A stretch of DNA of 64,000 nt from Takakia lepidozioides (Eukaryota > Streptophyta > Takakiopsida > Takakiales > Takakiaceae): assembly GCA_030704615.1 (NCBI GenBank), contig CM060734.1, positions 40,566,042-40,630,041 on the forward strand, read 5' to 3'. Under the pieces are notes generated by a model. The model saw only the letters and a program-made list of their open reading frames with translations. It ran no database searches and had not been told where the DNA came from. This document shows positions 45,001 through 55,427 of this stretch, one piece after another (positions within the stretch are counted from its first letter, which is position 1; every line of letters starts with the position of its first letter). The translations under genes were made by a program, and so were the position numbers.

Positions 45001-45517
45001 CACACAAATGCCCTGGTGGAGAGCTTTCTAAGATAGAGGTCTTGGTTTTCTTCCATTACCTGGTTACTGAATACAGGTACGTCCAACACATGGCATGTAC
45101 CTTTCAGAGAGATTCCGCTCGCTGAAACTGCGTATCTTGGATGTGGAGAGAGTCAGACTTAGCTGTGTGGTCAGGACAACATTGAGGTCAAAATTGTGGA
45201 GAAAAATGAGTGTGAAACCACAAAGTGGATGGAGCAGAGAGCCAGCTCGAAGGAGATGCTGACAAAAGGGTGCAACAATGTACATGAATAGATACATAAC
45301 ACATCTTGACCAGATTGCCGAAGGTGTGGAAGTACATATGACTGCTTCAGTCTGGTGCTATGCCCTTATCCCAAAGGACAGAGGGTTTTGCTATATGTAC
45401 TAACTGAGTGACATGGTATGTAGGTGGGACAGAATTGGACCTAATCCAGGCCACCAGCACTGGGCTCTTACTCCTCCCAAAGGTGGTTATCCCATCCAAA
45501 TCAGCAAGCGAATGTAA

Positions 45518-48500
45518 CTGAGTTTAGATTACATCTACAATAACCTAGAATATATACTAAGACCAGGATGTTGGTTGCGTGGAATGCGGGAATTTGTAAT
45601 ATCACGCACCCCAGTGGGTGTATGTTTGCTAGATACTCATTCAAGATGTACAGGTAATGCTTACTCAGCTTCGTTTGTGATGGATCACTGGCCATAGTGA
45701 CTTATTAAATTTGCACTTGAAATCACTGTTCGTATAATCAGAGATGAGTCCCCTCCAAAATTGGGAAGTCTTTTACATCCATACTAAGTTGTTTCTACAG
45801 GATACTTGTTTGAGTTGGGTGATATGGTCAGCACTGTTGCACAAGCAAACCATCCAGACCTGCAATTTTGGTGGAAGGGCAACCTCTTTCACATGCTTGC
45901 TCATTCTTATGCATCGTAGGCAAGAGCAGGACATTTTACTGCCTGTGAGAAGTTGCAGCCACGCCCAACTCAATACAAGGCAATGCCAAGCGGATTCAGC
46001 CAAAAATCTGTAGTGAAGTTCCATAAAGAAAATCACTGGAACGTTTTGGGAGCTTCGAGGATTTGGGACAATAGGAGGTGTGCAGCAGCAGTACATGAAT
46101 TCTTTCAGAAAATAGACTTCAAACGAAGCAATTAATGCCTCACAGATATGTTAAGAACAGACTCGCAAGCAGCCAACATCCCAGTAACAGTGAATATACT
46201 CAATTTCACTGCCATAGCATCAAGCTACACAGCAGAGTGTTATGTGAAATCCTGCCTCGAGCAAGTGCATGCAGAAACCAAATGCACCATACCAGGCATC
46301 GAAAGTATCCATCAGAATCTATTAAGACTCGTTCCCTTCCGTTATGTTTTGTTGTGGGTTGGACTTCATTCCAACTGAGACAAGGAGGCTCAGCACACAT
46401 ATGACCTAAAAGAAACTCCAGACAGAAGGTATCAATTAGAGCTTTGCACCACCTACAGCAGCTCGTATGGTCACTATATCAAGGGACTGGACTGCTCACA
46501 TGTCAAGTAGCGGGAACATTGAGTTGCATAGGCGGTCAGGGGATCATCGCCAGCTCTGGGTCCATCATGCTCTACCCTGCACAAGTCCATTTGTGTGCAC
46601 AGACAAAGGCTGCACCTCCAAGGAATCACTGGTCCTCTCACTTGCTCTCCAACATGTCTAATGCGATAGAACGATGGCCCCCTCATAAGAAGGGGAAGCA
46701 CCTTGCTATCACGAAATCGCCTGAATCATCAAAACATACTTCCTTGACCCTCAAAACCTAATTATAGGAAGAAGGCAGATTCACAGGAGGGTGTCCGTCC
46801 GTCCTAGTGCGTGAGGAGCCCCGCACTTGGCCACCACCGTGGAGACCCGCCCACATGTCCGTCCAGAACCATGCAAGGCGCCCTCTTGTCTTGGAGCGAT
46901 GTCCAGACCGATGCATTGTTGGGATCGTTCTGCTCACATCAAGAAAGGTAATCTCAGCTTCCGAAGGTGCACTTGTGCCTTGAACATGTAAGGTTTCTAA
47001 GGGCAATTGTGGTATCAACATGACTGGACTGGGTTTAACTACGCTGGGATTCCCATAGATAAGCTCGTCTTGTCCAATCTCTGCTGCTACTTGCTCACGG
47101 GAAGGAATGTAAACCGTCAATTCCACGGAGAGATGTCGGGTGTATGAGCAGTGTCGAGTTGAGTTCCCTGCGGAGTAACTTGGACAGCCTGCTGCAATGG
47201 TTCAGGTAGGGAGGTGACATCTCCCTCCTGCTCCACTATTTTCCCTTCCTCTAGTAGTGGCACTTGCCGTTGTTGACCTCCATCCTGCTCAGCCACCATC
47301 ATTTTCTGCCTCTTTGCTTCATCCTGCCCCTCCAAAGTTTGGATTCACTATGAGCGGACCCCTGTTCTTCAACTATAGTGGTGCCCAATTCTATTATGCC
47401 TATAGCTTTGCGCTCTTCCACGGTGAGTTAATGTATGCAAGCAACGAGTTAGTTTGAGAGTAGCTGAACAGAAGAAGATTGCGTGATGGTGATACACATG
47501 AGCCAGAGGAAGAGGGGGAGGAAGAACAACTCAAGCGGGAAACAAATTACTGCTGGCTGTCATCGGTCAGTCGTGAAATGAGAACTGACATGTGTTAGTA
47601 ATAGGAGATTTCAAAATTTCAAAAAAAAATAAAATAACGGATGTGTGGCTTAGATTTATTCTTCATCACGCCTTTTAGGGAACACGATGTTATGTACCAT
47701 GGGTGATCTGTCAGGTAAGAATGGGCTTTGGAGCGACCTGCAAGAGGCTCTATCATTTTTTTTTAATGATTTTTTCACGCTCACCTGCTATCACTGGTCA
47801 TATATGCTTGTGCACCAAATTATCTGATCGAAATCAACGGCTGAGAGAGTTTCATCGATGGCTATTTAAAAAATTAAGTACAAACCTAGCTTGCCACCTG
47901 ACGCAGCGCGTGTCTATATAAGAACTATGCATAGAGTCCTCGTTTTGCCAAAATTGGTCTATGCGTAGTTCATTTTGTGACTATGACGTTGTCTGCGATC
48001 ACCGGTAGTGGAAGCAACAAAACGTATGTATCATCTTCTTCCTCGAACGAGATGTTTCTCTTCTTCTGCTAGAGCGCCGGAAAGTTCACTCATAGCTTAG
48101 CATCTAAGCTAAAAGTTGTGCAAGAATAGACGTTCAGTACTTATACCGTTAATAAAAGCCTGTTAGTTTTATTTAGTGTGTAAAAATATTGTCTAGTGAA
48201 GCTTAGACGGAAAACACACTATTTAAGTATGTCAACACCTACAAGTTTGTACAACCTGGAAGAGAGTGGCATGGTTATAGTCATGGTTAACTAGAAATGA
48301 TTTATTCTAATAAATTAGACAATGTACATTTGTATTTGTATGTAGAAGTTGACATTGGGACTTCACTTGATTTCATGTACCAAGTGAGGTAACAAATCTC
48401 GCTTAGGACGTGGAGAGGGTTGTCTCCATGTGTGGCTTATGAAGGCTCGTCTTCTTCTAGTCGAGCCTCCCAAGGCCTTTCTCACCGTCACAGCTACAGT

Positions 48501-49339
48501 ACTTGAGATGGAATGTGCAGGATGAAATATGTATGGTGGAGTCCCAAAGCTGCCATTGGCTTGACTTATATAAAGTGATAAAATAAATTCATCTTTTTTC
48601 ACATCTCTTATCACTAGAAGAAGACGATGTTTGCATATATGAGTGCAAGGTGTTAGCATTTAGTTTGCACTTGTATATGAGAGCTAGTCAAGTTAGATTC
48701 AAGGTTTTCACAGTGTAGAAGAAGAGTGAAGAAGCGGCGCGAGCTTGGGCTTGAAGCACAAGGAAATGAGAGGGTTGATTTTCCTTATATAACAGTGGTG
48801 CATGTGTGGAGCATGTTTTTAGTCCATTGAGGCTTTTATTTTCAAACTTTGGATAGCAAGAAAGAAGGGGGAAAACTAGTTTCCATTTTTGTGAAAGAAA
48901 AACACTTATAGAGCATGTTTCGGTGGGGTTTCAACTTCAAGCTTGAATAAAGCACAACTCTTGAAGCAGCAAGTGTAGGGGCTGGAATAGGCGCTAGAGG
49001 AGGTGTGCTATGGAGGGCACGTGAATGAGTGTTTAGACTCTATACTATCCATGGACCCCATGTTTGCCGCACCACAAGCTCTGTAGTAGTACCTGAATGA
49101 CCCAAAGTCATCACGCATTTTTGGTTGGGTAGTAGGACCATAGAAAAAAAAATTATATATGATGGCTACCCTCCCATTCTTGAACTGAGATCAAGAGAAG
49201 AGCTCATGAGCTTGGGAGTCCTGGAACGTAAGAAATTTATGATGGTCACATGTAGGAAAGCCTTCCCACGAGTTCCTCAATGGCTTTACCCAACAACAAA
49301 GTATTATGGTGTCGAAGGCCAATTTTACCACCTCACCCA
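45518..49339. other. Intergenic stretch with unassigned coding-like pieces
   Basis: Two pieces look better than random. 45801-45919 follows a good acceptor (TTGTTTCTACAG) and reads YLFELGDMVSTVAQANHPDL then QFWWKGNLFHMLAHSYAS before a stop. 46758-47335 (minus) reads as two overlapping frames rich in Pro, Gln and Glu. I recognise neither. The AT-rich part 47570-49340 shows no gene. Confidence 0.35.
46758..47335 (-). other. Unassigned minus-strand coding-like region
   Basis: A frame at 47117-47335 (EGQDEAKRQKMMVAEQDGG, PEPLQQAVQVTPQG) ends at 47117 while another frame at 46758-47126 continues (YIPSREQVAAEIGQDEL, KPSPVMLIPQLPLETL). They may be one low-complexity protein broken by one frame shift. 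No domain is recognised, so this is weak. Confidence 0.25.
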
Positions 49340-49344
49340 GCTTC

Positions 49345-49781
49345 TGTAACAAGGTAAAATCTAGAAGGTTCTAGATAGAGGAGGAAAGTTCCCTAGAAGT
49401 TTCCAGAATAACTAGGAATGATCCTAAGAAGTTTGACTTAAGGAAGTTTGACTTGAGGCTCTCAAGTCAAACCTCTAAGATATTCATATCATGGAAAGCA
49501 GGTCAAATCTTTGATAAAGTCATATTGTAGAAAATATGTCAAACTTGTGAAGGTTGACTTTAGCAAGTATCTTTGATAAAGTCGTATTGTGGAGAATATG
49601 TCAAACCTAGGAAGGTTGACTTTAGGAAGCTTTGACTTGAGGCTCTCAAGTCAAACCCTTAAAATAATCATATTGTGAAGGGTATATAAACCTGCAATGA
49701 AAGCCTAGAAGGCATCGAGTTGTTTTGGGAAAAAATTGAGAAATACTTCTATTCTAGTTTGTGTAGATCCTGGGTGTTACA
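49345..49781 (+). repeat. 5' LTR of the gypsy element
   Basis: It starts TGTAACAAGG and ends TGGGTGTTACA, with terminal TGTAACA/TGTTACA inverted ends. It contains repeated AAGTTTGACTTAAGG- and GTCAAACC-type strings and a TATATAAACC box at about 49682 that may be the TATA element. Its partner is at 54915-55350. Confidence 0.95.
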
Positions 49782-49782
49782 A

Positions 49783-49794
49783 TGGTATCAGAGC
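49783..49794 (+). other. Primer-binding site complementary to initiator tRNA-Met
   Basis: TGGTATCAGAGC lies one base after the 5' LTR. It matches the 3' end of plant initiator methionine tRNA, the usual minus-strand primer for plant LTR elements. The same site occurs on the minus strand at 59953-59964. Confidence 0.92.
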
Positions 49795-49938
49795 CTAGTC
49801 TTTCTTAAAGTTGGGAGTGAATACCTTCTTTAGGAGGATTCGATTAAGATGTTTTTTTTAGAGATTTTTGTTGTTAATATTTTTAAGTGTTGAATAGATA
49901 GTAGTGATGGTGCGCCATAACGATAGTATAAAAATTTT

Positions 49939-50358
49939 ATGGACTTAAATCAACCCCTTTTCCGTGATTTTCCTTCGGAGTGTGAATTTAAAATTATATG
50001 TCGTCATAAAGCAAAAATTAGAGATATGATAGTACAGAGATTTGGAGAGGAACAATATCAAGAAGTGTTACAAAATCCACGACTTGTCGTATTTTCTATA
50101 ATTAGAAATTGGAAAGTATACATATGTGTATATATATGGCTCATGGATCGAGGTAGACATTTTCCGCCTAATTTTCCACCGCCAAATGTATTTAGTATCA
50201 ATGTGCGCGCCATCGACAAGCATCATCTTGTGAGATTTTTAGTTGCAGAATTTGGGGTAGAATTCATAAACCTTATCACGAGTTCAAACGTCCATTTTGT
50301 ATTACCAATAGTCACGTACGGGATGGTTTGGGATTGCACTATTTACATACTGTATTAG
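49939..50358 (+). CDS. Extra ORF upstream of gag in the gypsy element
   Basis: The 139-codon frame starts MDLNQPLFRDFPSECEFKI and has RDMIVQRFGEEQYQEVLQNP near its start. After a TATATA-rich middle it has HFPPNFPPPNVFSINVRAID and LVRFLVAEFGVEF. The opposite-strand relative at 57.1-60.4 kb keeps the same protein at about 59460-59804, with a stop in the TATATA-rich middle, which could be a small intron. No known retroelement domain is recognised. It lies between the primer site and gag, where a few plant gypsy lineages carry additional frames. Confidence 0.55.
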   Translation: MDLNQPLFRDFPSECEFKIICRHKAKIRDMIVQRFGEEQYQEVLQNPRLVVFSIIRNWKVYICVYIWLMDRGRHFPPNFPPPNVFSINVRAIDKHHLVRFLVAEFGVEFINLITSSNVHFVLPIVTYGMVWDCTIYILY

Positions 50359-50430
50359 GATAAGAGAATAGAGATAGTATATATTAATTTTAGAAGACAA
50401 ACACCACGAAGGAAGAAGTAGTGGAGCAAG

Positions 50431-51430
50431 ATGGCGGACAATGAAGAAATGGTGGACAACTCACACACTACTCATCAAGCCAATGTTCAGACGGTGTGGA
50501 TAATGGAGCGCTTACACGAATTGCAGAATGCTCTTGTCACGACCCAACAACAAAACAACGTGTTGATGGAGGAGCTTAAACAAGTGAGACACCAAGGACT
50601 GGTTGCTGATGGGTCGGATACGTTGCTGCAAAAGATAACCAAGATATGCAAGGTCGAGCCGTATAAAGGAAGTCGTGCAATGGGAGTGCTAGAATGATGG
50701 ATTTATCGAATGGAGGTACATCTGTCATATTTTCTTATATCAAGTGATTTAGACCACGGAATGTTCATACGATCTTTTCTACTCGACAATGCTTCAATAT
50801 GGTTACAGACATGGGAGAAAAGACAGATTGCAAAAGGAGAACTTTTACTATGGAGCACCTTGAAAGCGGGACTGCTCCAACAATTCAAGGCAGTAGATGC
50901 TGTTACAACTGCTCGAATGAAATTATGGAACTTGGAACAACGCGGGAGTGTGCAAAATTACATTGAAGATTTTTTGAATCTTCGGGTCCAAATCGAAGAC
51001 ATGAGTCCTGTAAAAGCTTTAAACAACTTCAAAAGAGGATTGAAGAAGAAAATTCAAAGAGAGGTAATTTGTTGATGTCCATGATGCAATTTCATTGGCC
51101 CAAAAGATTGAAGGGTCGCTACCAAAATACGACGAATGTATACACGTTTCATTGAACCAATACGGATCAACGCCTATGGAGCTTGGAAATCTTCGAAGAC
51201 GGGATAACTTCCAATACTCTCAAAGAAATAGGCCGGGAATCAGATATGGGGAAGATAACACACAGCGGCGAATAAAATTGAATGACAAGGTTGTGACCTC
51301 CTCAACATTCTCACGAACAGAATGATAAAGGGAAACTCGACAATGTTACAACTGTGGAAAATACGGACATCTTGCAGCCAACTGCCGAAGTGGAAGGTAC
51401 AATCGACAAACTTATCGAAAACCTCTTAAC
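50431..51430 (+). pseudogene. gag of the gypsy element, broken
   Basis: The frame begins MADNEEMVDNSHTTHQANVQ and includes the capsid region (DNASIWLQTWEK, LEQRGSVQNYIEDFLNLRVQ). It ends with the nucleocapsid zinc knuckle CYNCGKYGHLAANC at about 51340-51385. An in-frame TGA at about 50695, a frame break near 51072 and another stop near 51325 interrupt it. The related copy on the minus strand is open across the last two positions, which shows the breaks are specific to this copy. Confidence 0.85.
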
Positions 51431-51600
51431 AGTTTAAGGAAATGAGAAGATAACGAACATCACAATGAGCAGGAAAACGAGGACAACCAGTAAGTAGACC
51501 TCGCGGTCTTACTGGTTCTACAAAGAAGAGGAAAGGCAAGGGCCCCTACAAGGAAAAGAGACAAATCAATCATGCGGGCAAGAAAGAGACGCAATTAATT

Positions 51601-51810
51601 GTGGCAAATGGAAACTTGGAAGGTATTCATGTGAGACTGTTAATAGACCCTGGGGCAACAGAAAACTTCTTATCTAGAAAGGCTGCCTTGAAACTAGGAC
51701 TCCCCTTAGAAAAGGATGAAAGAGAGGAAGTAGAAATGTCAAATGGACATACAGATGCCATTGAGACACTATCTAAAAACATAGAGTTGTCGATTGTTAA
51801 ATATAGATAA
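51601..51810 (+). pseudogene. Retroviral-type aspartic protease of the gypsy element
   Basis: The frame contains VRLLIDPGATENFLS, where the active-site signature is normally D-S/T-G-A, followed by LGLPLEKDE. Both copies in the window have Pro in the second position. The frame stops at 51810 and the rest of the protease continues in another register towards 51950. Confidence 0.75.
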
Positions 51811-51934
51811 ACCTTAGAATGGCGAGTGGTCAGACTGGCTCGATATGACGTAATATTATGCATGTCTTGGATGGAATCTCACAACCCTGATGTTGATTGG
51901 CGTAGAAAGATAGTCAAAACTCAGAATTGGAAAA

Positions 51935-54175
51935 ATGGGGAGATCGAGTGAGGACACCATATCGAAACCTACCATCATTTGTTTAGGTACTACAACTATA
52001 TGTAAGAAAGACTTATTATTTGTAGGTTTAATAAGAGACGTGGAAAATCCGAAAAAAGACATGAGTGAGGTCTATATAGAATTACAGAGTGTATTGAAAG
52101 AGTTCAAATATGTCTTTCCAGATGACCTACTAGCACGGCTTCCGCCAAAGAGAATAGTAGATCATAAGATTGAGGTTGTTCCAAGTAGTACTCCTTCTTA
52201 TAAAGTCCCTTATCGATTAGCACCAAACGAGTTAGAAGAATGTAAGGTTCAAATCGAGGACCTACTATCAAAAGGTTTTATAAGACCAAGTGTATCCTCG
52301 TATGGAGCGCCGGTGTTGTTTGTGAAGAAAAAAAATGGAGCAATGCGCATGTGCATTGATTATCAAGTACTCAACCGGCAGACAGTGAAGAACAAGTACC
52401 CGTCATCACGCATGGACGATCTATTTGACCAAGTGCGAGGAGCAAAATATTTTACAAAGTTTGATCTGAGGAGTGGATACAACCAAATTCGAGTCGCTGA
52501 TGAAGATGTATATAAGACCGCTTTCCGTATTAGGTATGGACATTTTGAATACATGGTTATGTCATTTGGTCTCACCAATGCCCCAGCCACATTCATGGGC
52601 CTCATGAATGATATCTTTCGCCCATTCTTAGATAGATTTGTGATAGTCTTTTTAGATTGTCGAGCATAGAAACCACCTCAAACAAGTATTACAAGTTCTC
52701 CGTGAGAATCAGCTATATGTCAAAGCATCTAAATGTGAGTTTGAAAAACACGAAGTAGATTATCTTGGGCATCGCGTGAGTAGGAAGAGAATTGAGGTAA
52801 TGAGTGAGAAAATAGAAGCTATTCAGCAGTGGATAGCTCCTAAAGACATTACCCAATTAATGAGTTTTCTTGGCCTTACCGGATTCTACAGACGATTTGT
52901 ACGAGCATTCTCAAATATTGCCCAACCATTGACAAATCTTTTGGGCAAAGGAATTAAATAGAAGTGGGATACAGAAGAGAAGTTAGCATTTCAGGCCTTG
53001 AATGATGCGTTGTTTCATGCTCCGATCTTGAAATGGTATGATCCGACAAGACTAATCAAGCTCTCGGTAGATGCGTCAGGCTCAGCAGTGGGTGGGGTAT
53101 TACAACAAGAATGGGAAGACGGATGGCATCCAGTGGCATATTTTTCTCGCAAATTGTTACCTGCAGAACAAAATTACCATACAACCGAACGAGAAGAATT
53201 GGCCATTGTTTTGGGTACAAAACATTGGAAGCACTATCTTGGAGACAAAGAGTTCATAGTAGAGACAGACCATAAACCGTTGGTATACTTGGAGACACAA
53301 AAAGATCTATCGAAGAGACAGATTCGTTGGGCGTATGGCGACAACAATTTAATATGAAGATCGTCTATGTGGAGGGAAAACGGCAATTGGCAGATGCAAT
53401 AACAAGGATGCCGCGCATGAACATATTGACAAAAATCAACATTCAACCCGATTGGTGGAACAAGATAGCGATGGCTTCTAAAGATGATGGGGAGATTGTG
53501 GACGCTAAAAAGAAAGGCAAAGTGACAGAAGTTCGAGGGTTGATATTCAAGGAAGGTAAACTTTGGATCCCTGATGAACCTGCATTGAAGACAGAAGTCT
53601 TGTTTGAAGCTCATGATACGGCGATAGCAGGACATGTTGGAACCCTAAACCCTAAACAACTAAAACGAACATTTTATTGGCCACGGATGCGAGACGAGGT
53701 GGAGACGTACGTTCAAAGTTGCATGAGATGTCAACAAAACAAGTCAACAAACCGCAAGCCAGCAGGTCTTTTACAACCACTACCAGTACCAAACAGATGT
53801 TGGGAACATATGAGCATGGATTTAGATTGTGAGTTACCTCAAACCTCATCGGGATATGACACTATAGTGGTCTTTGTAGACAAATTGAGTAAGATGATAC
53901 ACATCCGTCCCACTAGAAAATCCGTCACTGCACCTGAACTAGCTCGACTATATCTGGAAGAGGTCTATTCTCATTATGGGCTATCTAAAGTTCACATTAC
54001 TGACAGGGTTACCCAATTTACTAGCTTGTTTTGGAAAAGCTTATTTGGTCTTTTTAAAACCAAATTAGCTATGTCAACAGCCTATCATCCGGAGTCAGAT
54101 GGACAGACAGAGAAGGCAAATCGTACAATTGAAGACATGTTGTGGGCCTTTACGTTAGAAGAACAAGAAGAGTGA
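51935..54175 (+). pseudogene. Reverse transcriptase, RNase H and integrase of the gypsy element, broken
   Basis: Reverse transcriptase (51935-52669) has [30 protein letters not shown] and [12 protein letters not shown]. Its active-site FLDD is reduced to FLD followed by a frame shift at about 52655, where about ten residues before EHRNHLKQ are gone. RNase H (52998-53357) has LSVDASGSAVGGVL, TTEREELAIV and ETDHKPLVYL. Integrase (53327-54175) has the HHCC region ending CMRCQQNKSTNRKP, MDLDCELP, ITDRVTQF and DGQTEKANRTIED. A stop at 54173 follows. Further frame changes lie near 52960 and 53340. Confidence 0.9.
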
Positions 54176-54190
54176 GATTGATTATTACCA

Positions 54191-54901
54191 TTGGTAGAAT
54201 TTTCATACAATAACTCGATCAACGCGTCAACGAAAGAAACTCGTTTCTTTTTTATGTATAGTGAACACCCAAATGTGCCAACAATTCTTATAAAGTTCAA
54301 TTTACCAAAAGATGAGTTATCCAAGGTAGCCGCGACTAACGCATTTGTGCAACAAATTCGACGGAGAGTACGTCAAGCTAAAGAGAAGCTGATAGTTGCC
54401 CAAAATCGCCAAAAGCAATATGCAAATGCACGTCGACGGGATGAAGAGTTTGCAGTTGGGGATCAAGTGTGGTTGTCTACAACCAATTTACACATCATTG
54501 GATCGCAAAAACTGGGGGCATTGTTCATTGGTCCTTTTTCGATCATTAAACGCATTGGAGCAGTAGCATACAAGCTGGAGTTACCACCACATATGGAGAT
54601 CCACCCGGTGTTTCACGTTTCTTTACTACGTCGTTACGAACCTCGACCATCAATATTCAAAGATAATCAAGAACCACAACCTTTACCAGAGTTGATAGAC
54701 GGAAATGAAGAGTGGGAGGTCGACCGTGTTCTAAAAAAACGCACATACAAACGAGGGCGACATGAGGTGTTGGAATATTTGGTTTTATGGAAAGGATTTC
54801 CATTATATAAAGCTAACTGGGAATCGGTGCAAAATCTCGCAAATGCTCAATTGACAATTCAAGCTTTTGAAAATTCGAACAACGAGGACGTTGCTTCTTG
54901 A
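54191..54901 (+). pseudogene. Integrase C-terminus and chromodomain of the gypsy element
   Basis: After the stop at 54173 the same protein continues: FSYNNSINASTKETRFF, VGDQVWLSTTNL, LGALFIGPFSIIKRIG and HPVFHVSLLRRYEP. The end is a chromodomain, EWEVDRVLKKRTYKRGRHEV, YLVLWKGFPLYKANWES. Chromodomains guide chromovirus integration to marked chromatin. The aromatic positions look kept. Confidence 0.9.
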
Positions 54902-54914
54902 AAGAGAGGAGGAT

Positions 54915-55350
54915 TGTAACAAGGTAGAATCTAGAAGGTTCTAGATAGAGGAGGAAAGTTCCCTAGAAGTTTCTAGAATAACTGGAAGGATCCTAAAAAG
55001 TTTGACTTAAGGAAAATTGACTTGAGGCTCTCAAGTCAAACCTCTAAGATATTCATATTATGGAGAGTATGTCAAATCTTTGATAAAGTCATATTGTAGA
55101 AAATATGTCAAACCTATGAAGGTTGACTTTAGCAAGTATCTTTGATAAAGTCGTATTGTGGAGAATATGTCAAACCTAGGAAGGTTGAATTTAGGAAGCT
55201 TTGACTTGAGGCTCTCAAGTCAAACCTTTAAAATAATCATATTGTGAAGGGTATATAAGCCTGCAATGAAAGCCTAGAAGGCATCGAGTTGTTTTGGGAA
55301 AAAATTGAGAAATACTTCTATTCTAGTTTGTGTAGATCTTGGGTGTTACA
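54915..55350 (+). repeat. 3' LTR of the gypsy element
   Basis: It starts TGTAACAAGGTAGAAT directly after the purine tract GAAAGAGAGGAGGAT and ends GGGTGTTACA, followed by the target duplication GCTTC. It is about 96% identical to the 5' LTR. Confidence 0.95.
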
Positions 55351-55427
55351 GCTTCCCAAGGGAACAAAGATCAACCTAGCAACAGGTCTAACAGCTGACT
55401 CATATCAAAAATGAAAACAAAAAAAAA

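Larger units (their letters stand above)
39561..45517 (+). pseudogene. Cytochrome P450, CYP85-clan type (CYP707-like), nine exons, disrupted
   Basis: Segments: 39561-39757, 42156-42454, 42903-43055, 43245-43493, 43981-44067, 44406-44500, 44745-44852, 44958-45076, 45424-45517. It starts with a membrane anchor and PLIGETLEFFYSPTNF. Exon 4 has the I-helix AGFETTS. Exons 6-7 have LRCASMVPFIPR and FIPKGWQVWASV. Exon 8 has the heme-binding PFGHGAHKCPGG. The ending PKGGYPIQISKRM is typical of the clan, which includes brassinosteroid and abscisic-acid P450s. Splice sites and phases fit, but exon 2 has a stop near 42270 and a frame shift near 42330. Exons 6 and 7 each carry an apparent extra base (near 44430 and 44846). 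It is therefore a pseudogene unless these are assembly errors. Intron 1 holds LINE B. Confidence 0.85.
49345..55350 (+). mobile_element. Complete but dead Ty3/gypsy chromodomain LTR retrotransposon
   Basis: The 6.0-kb element has 437- and 436-bp LTRs beginning TGTAACA and ending TGTTACA, a primer site TGGTATCAGAGC at 49783-49794, a polypurine tract at about 54900-54914, and the 5-bp target duplication GCTTC at 49340-49344 and 55351-55355. The interior order is extra ORF, gag, protease, reverse transcriptase, RNase H, integrase, chromodomain, as in plant chromoviruses. The LTRs differ at about 18 positions (roughly 4%), so insertion is not recent. Stops and frame shifts interrupt gag and pol, and the reverse transcriptase active site is damaged, so it cannot move by itself. 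Confidence 0.96.
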
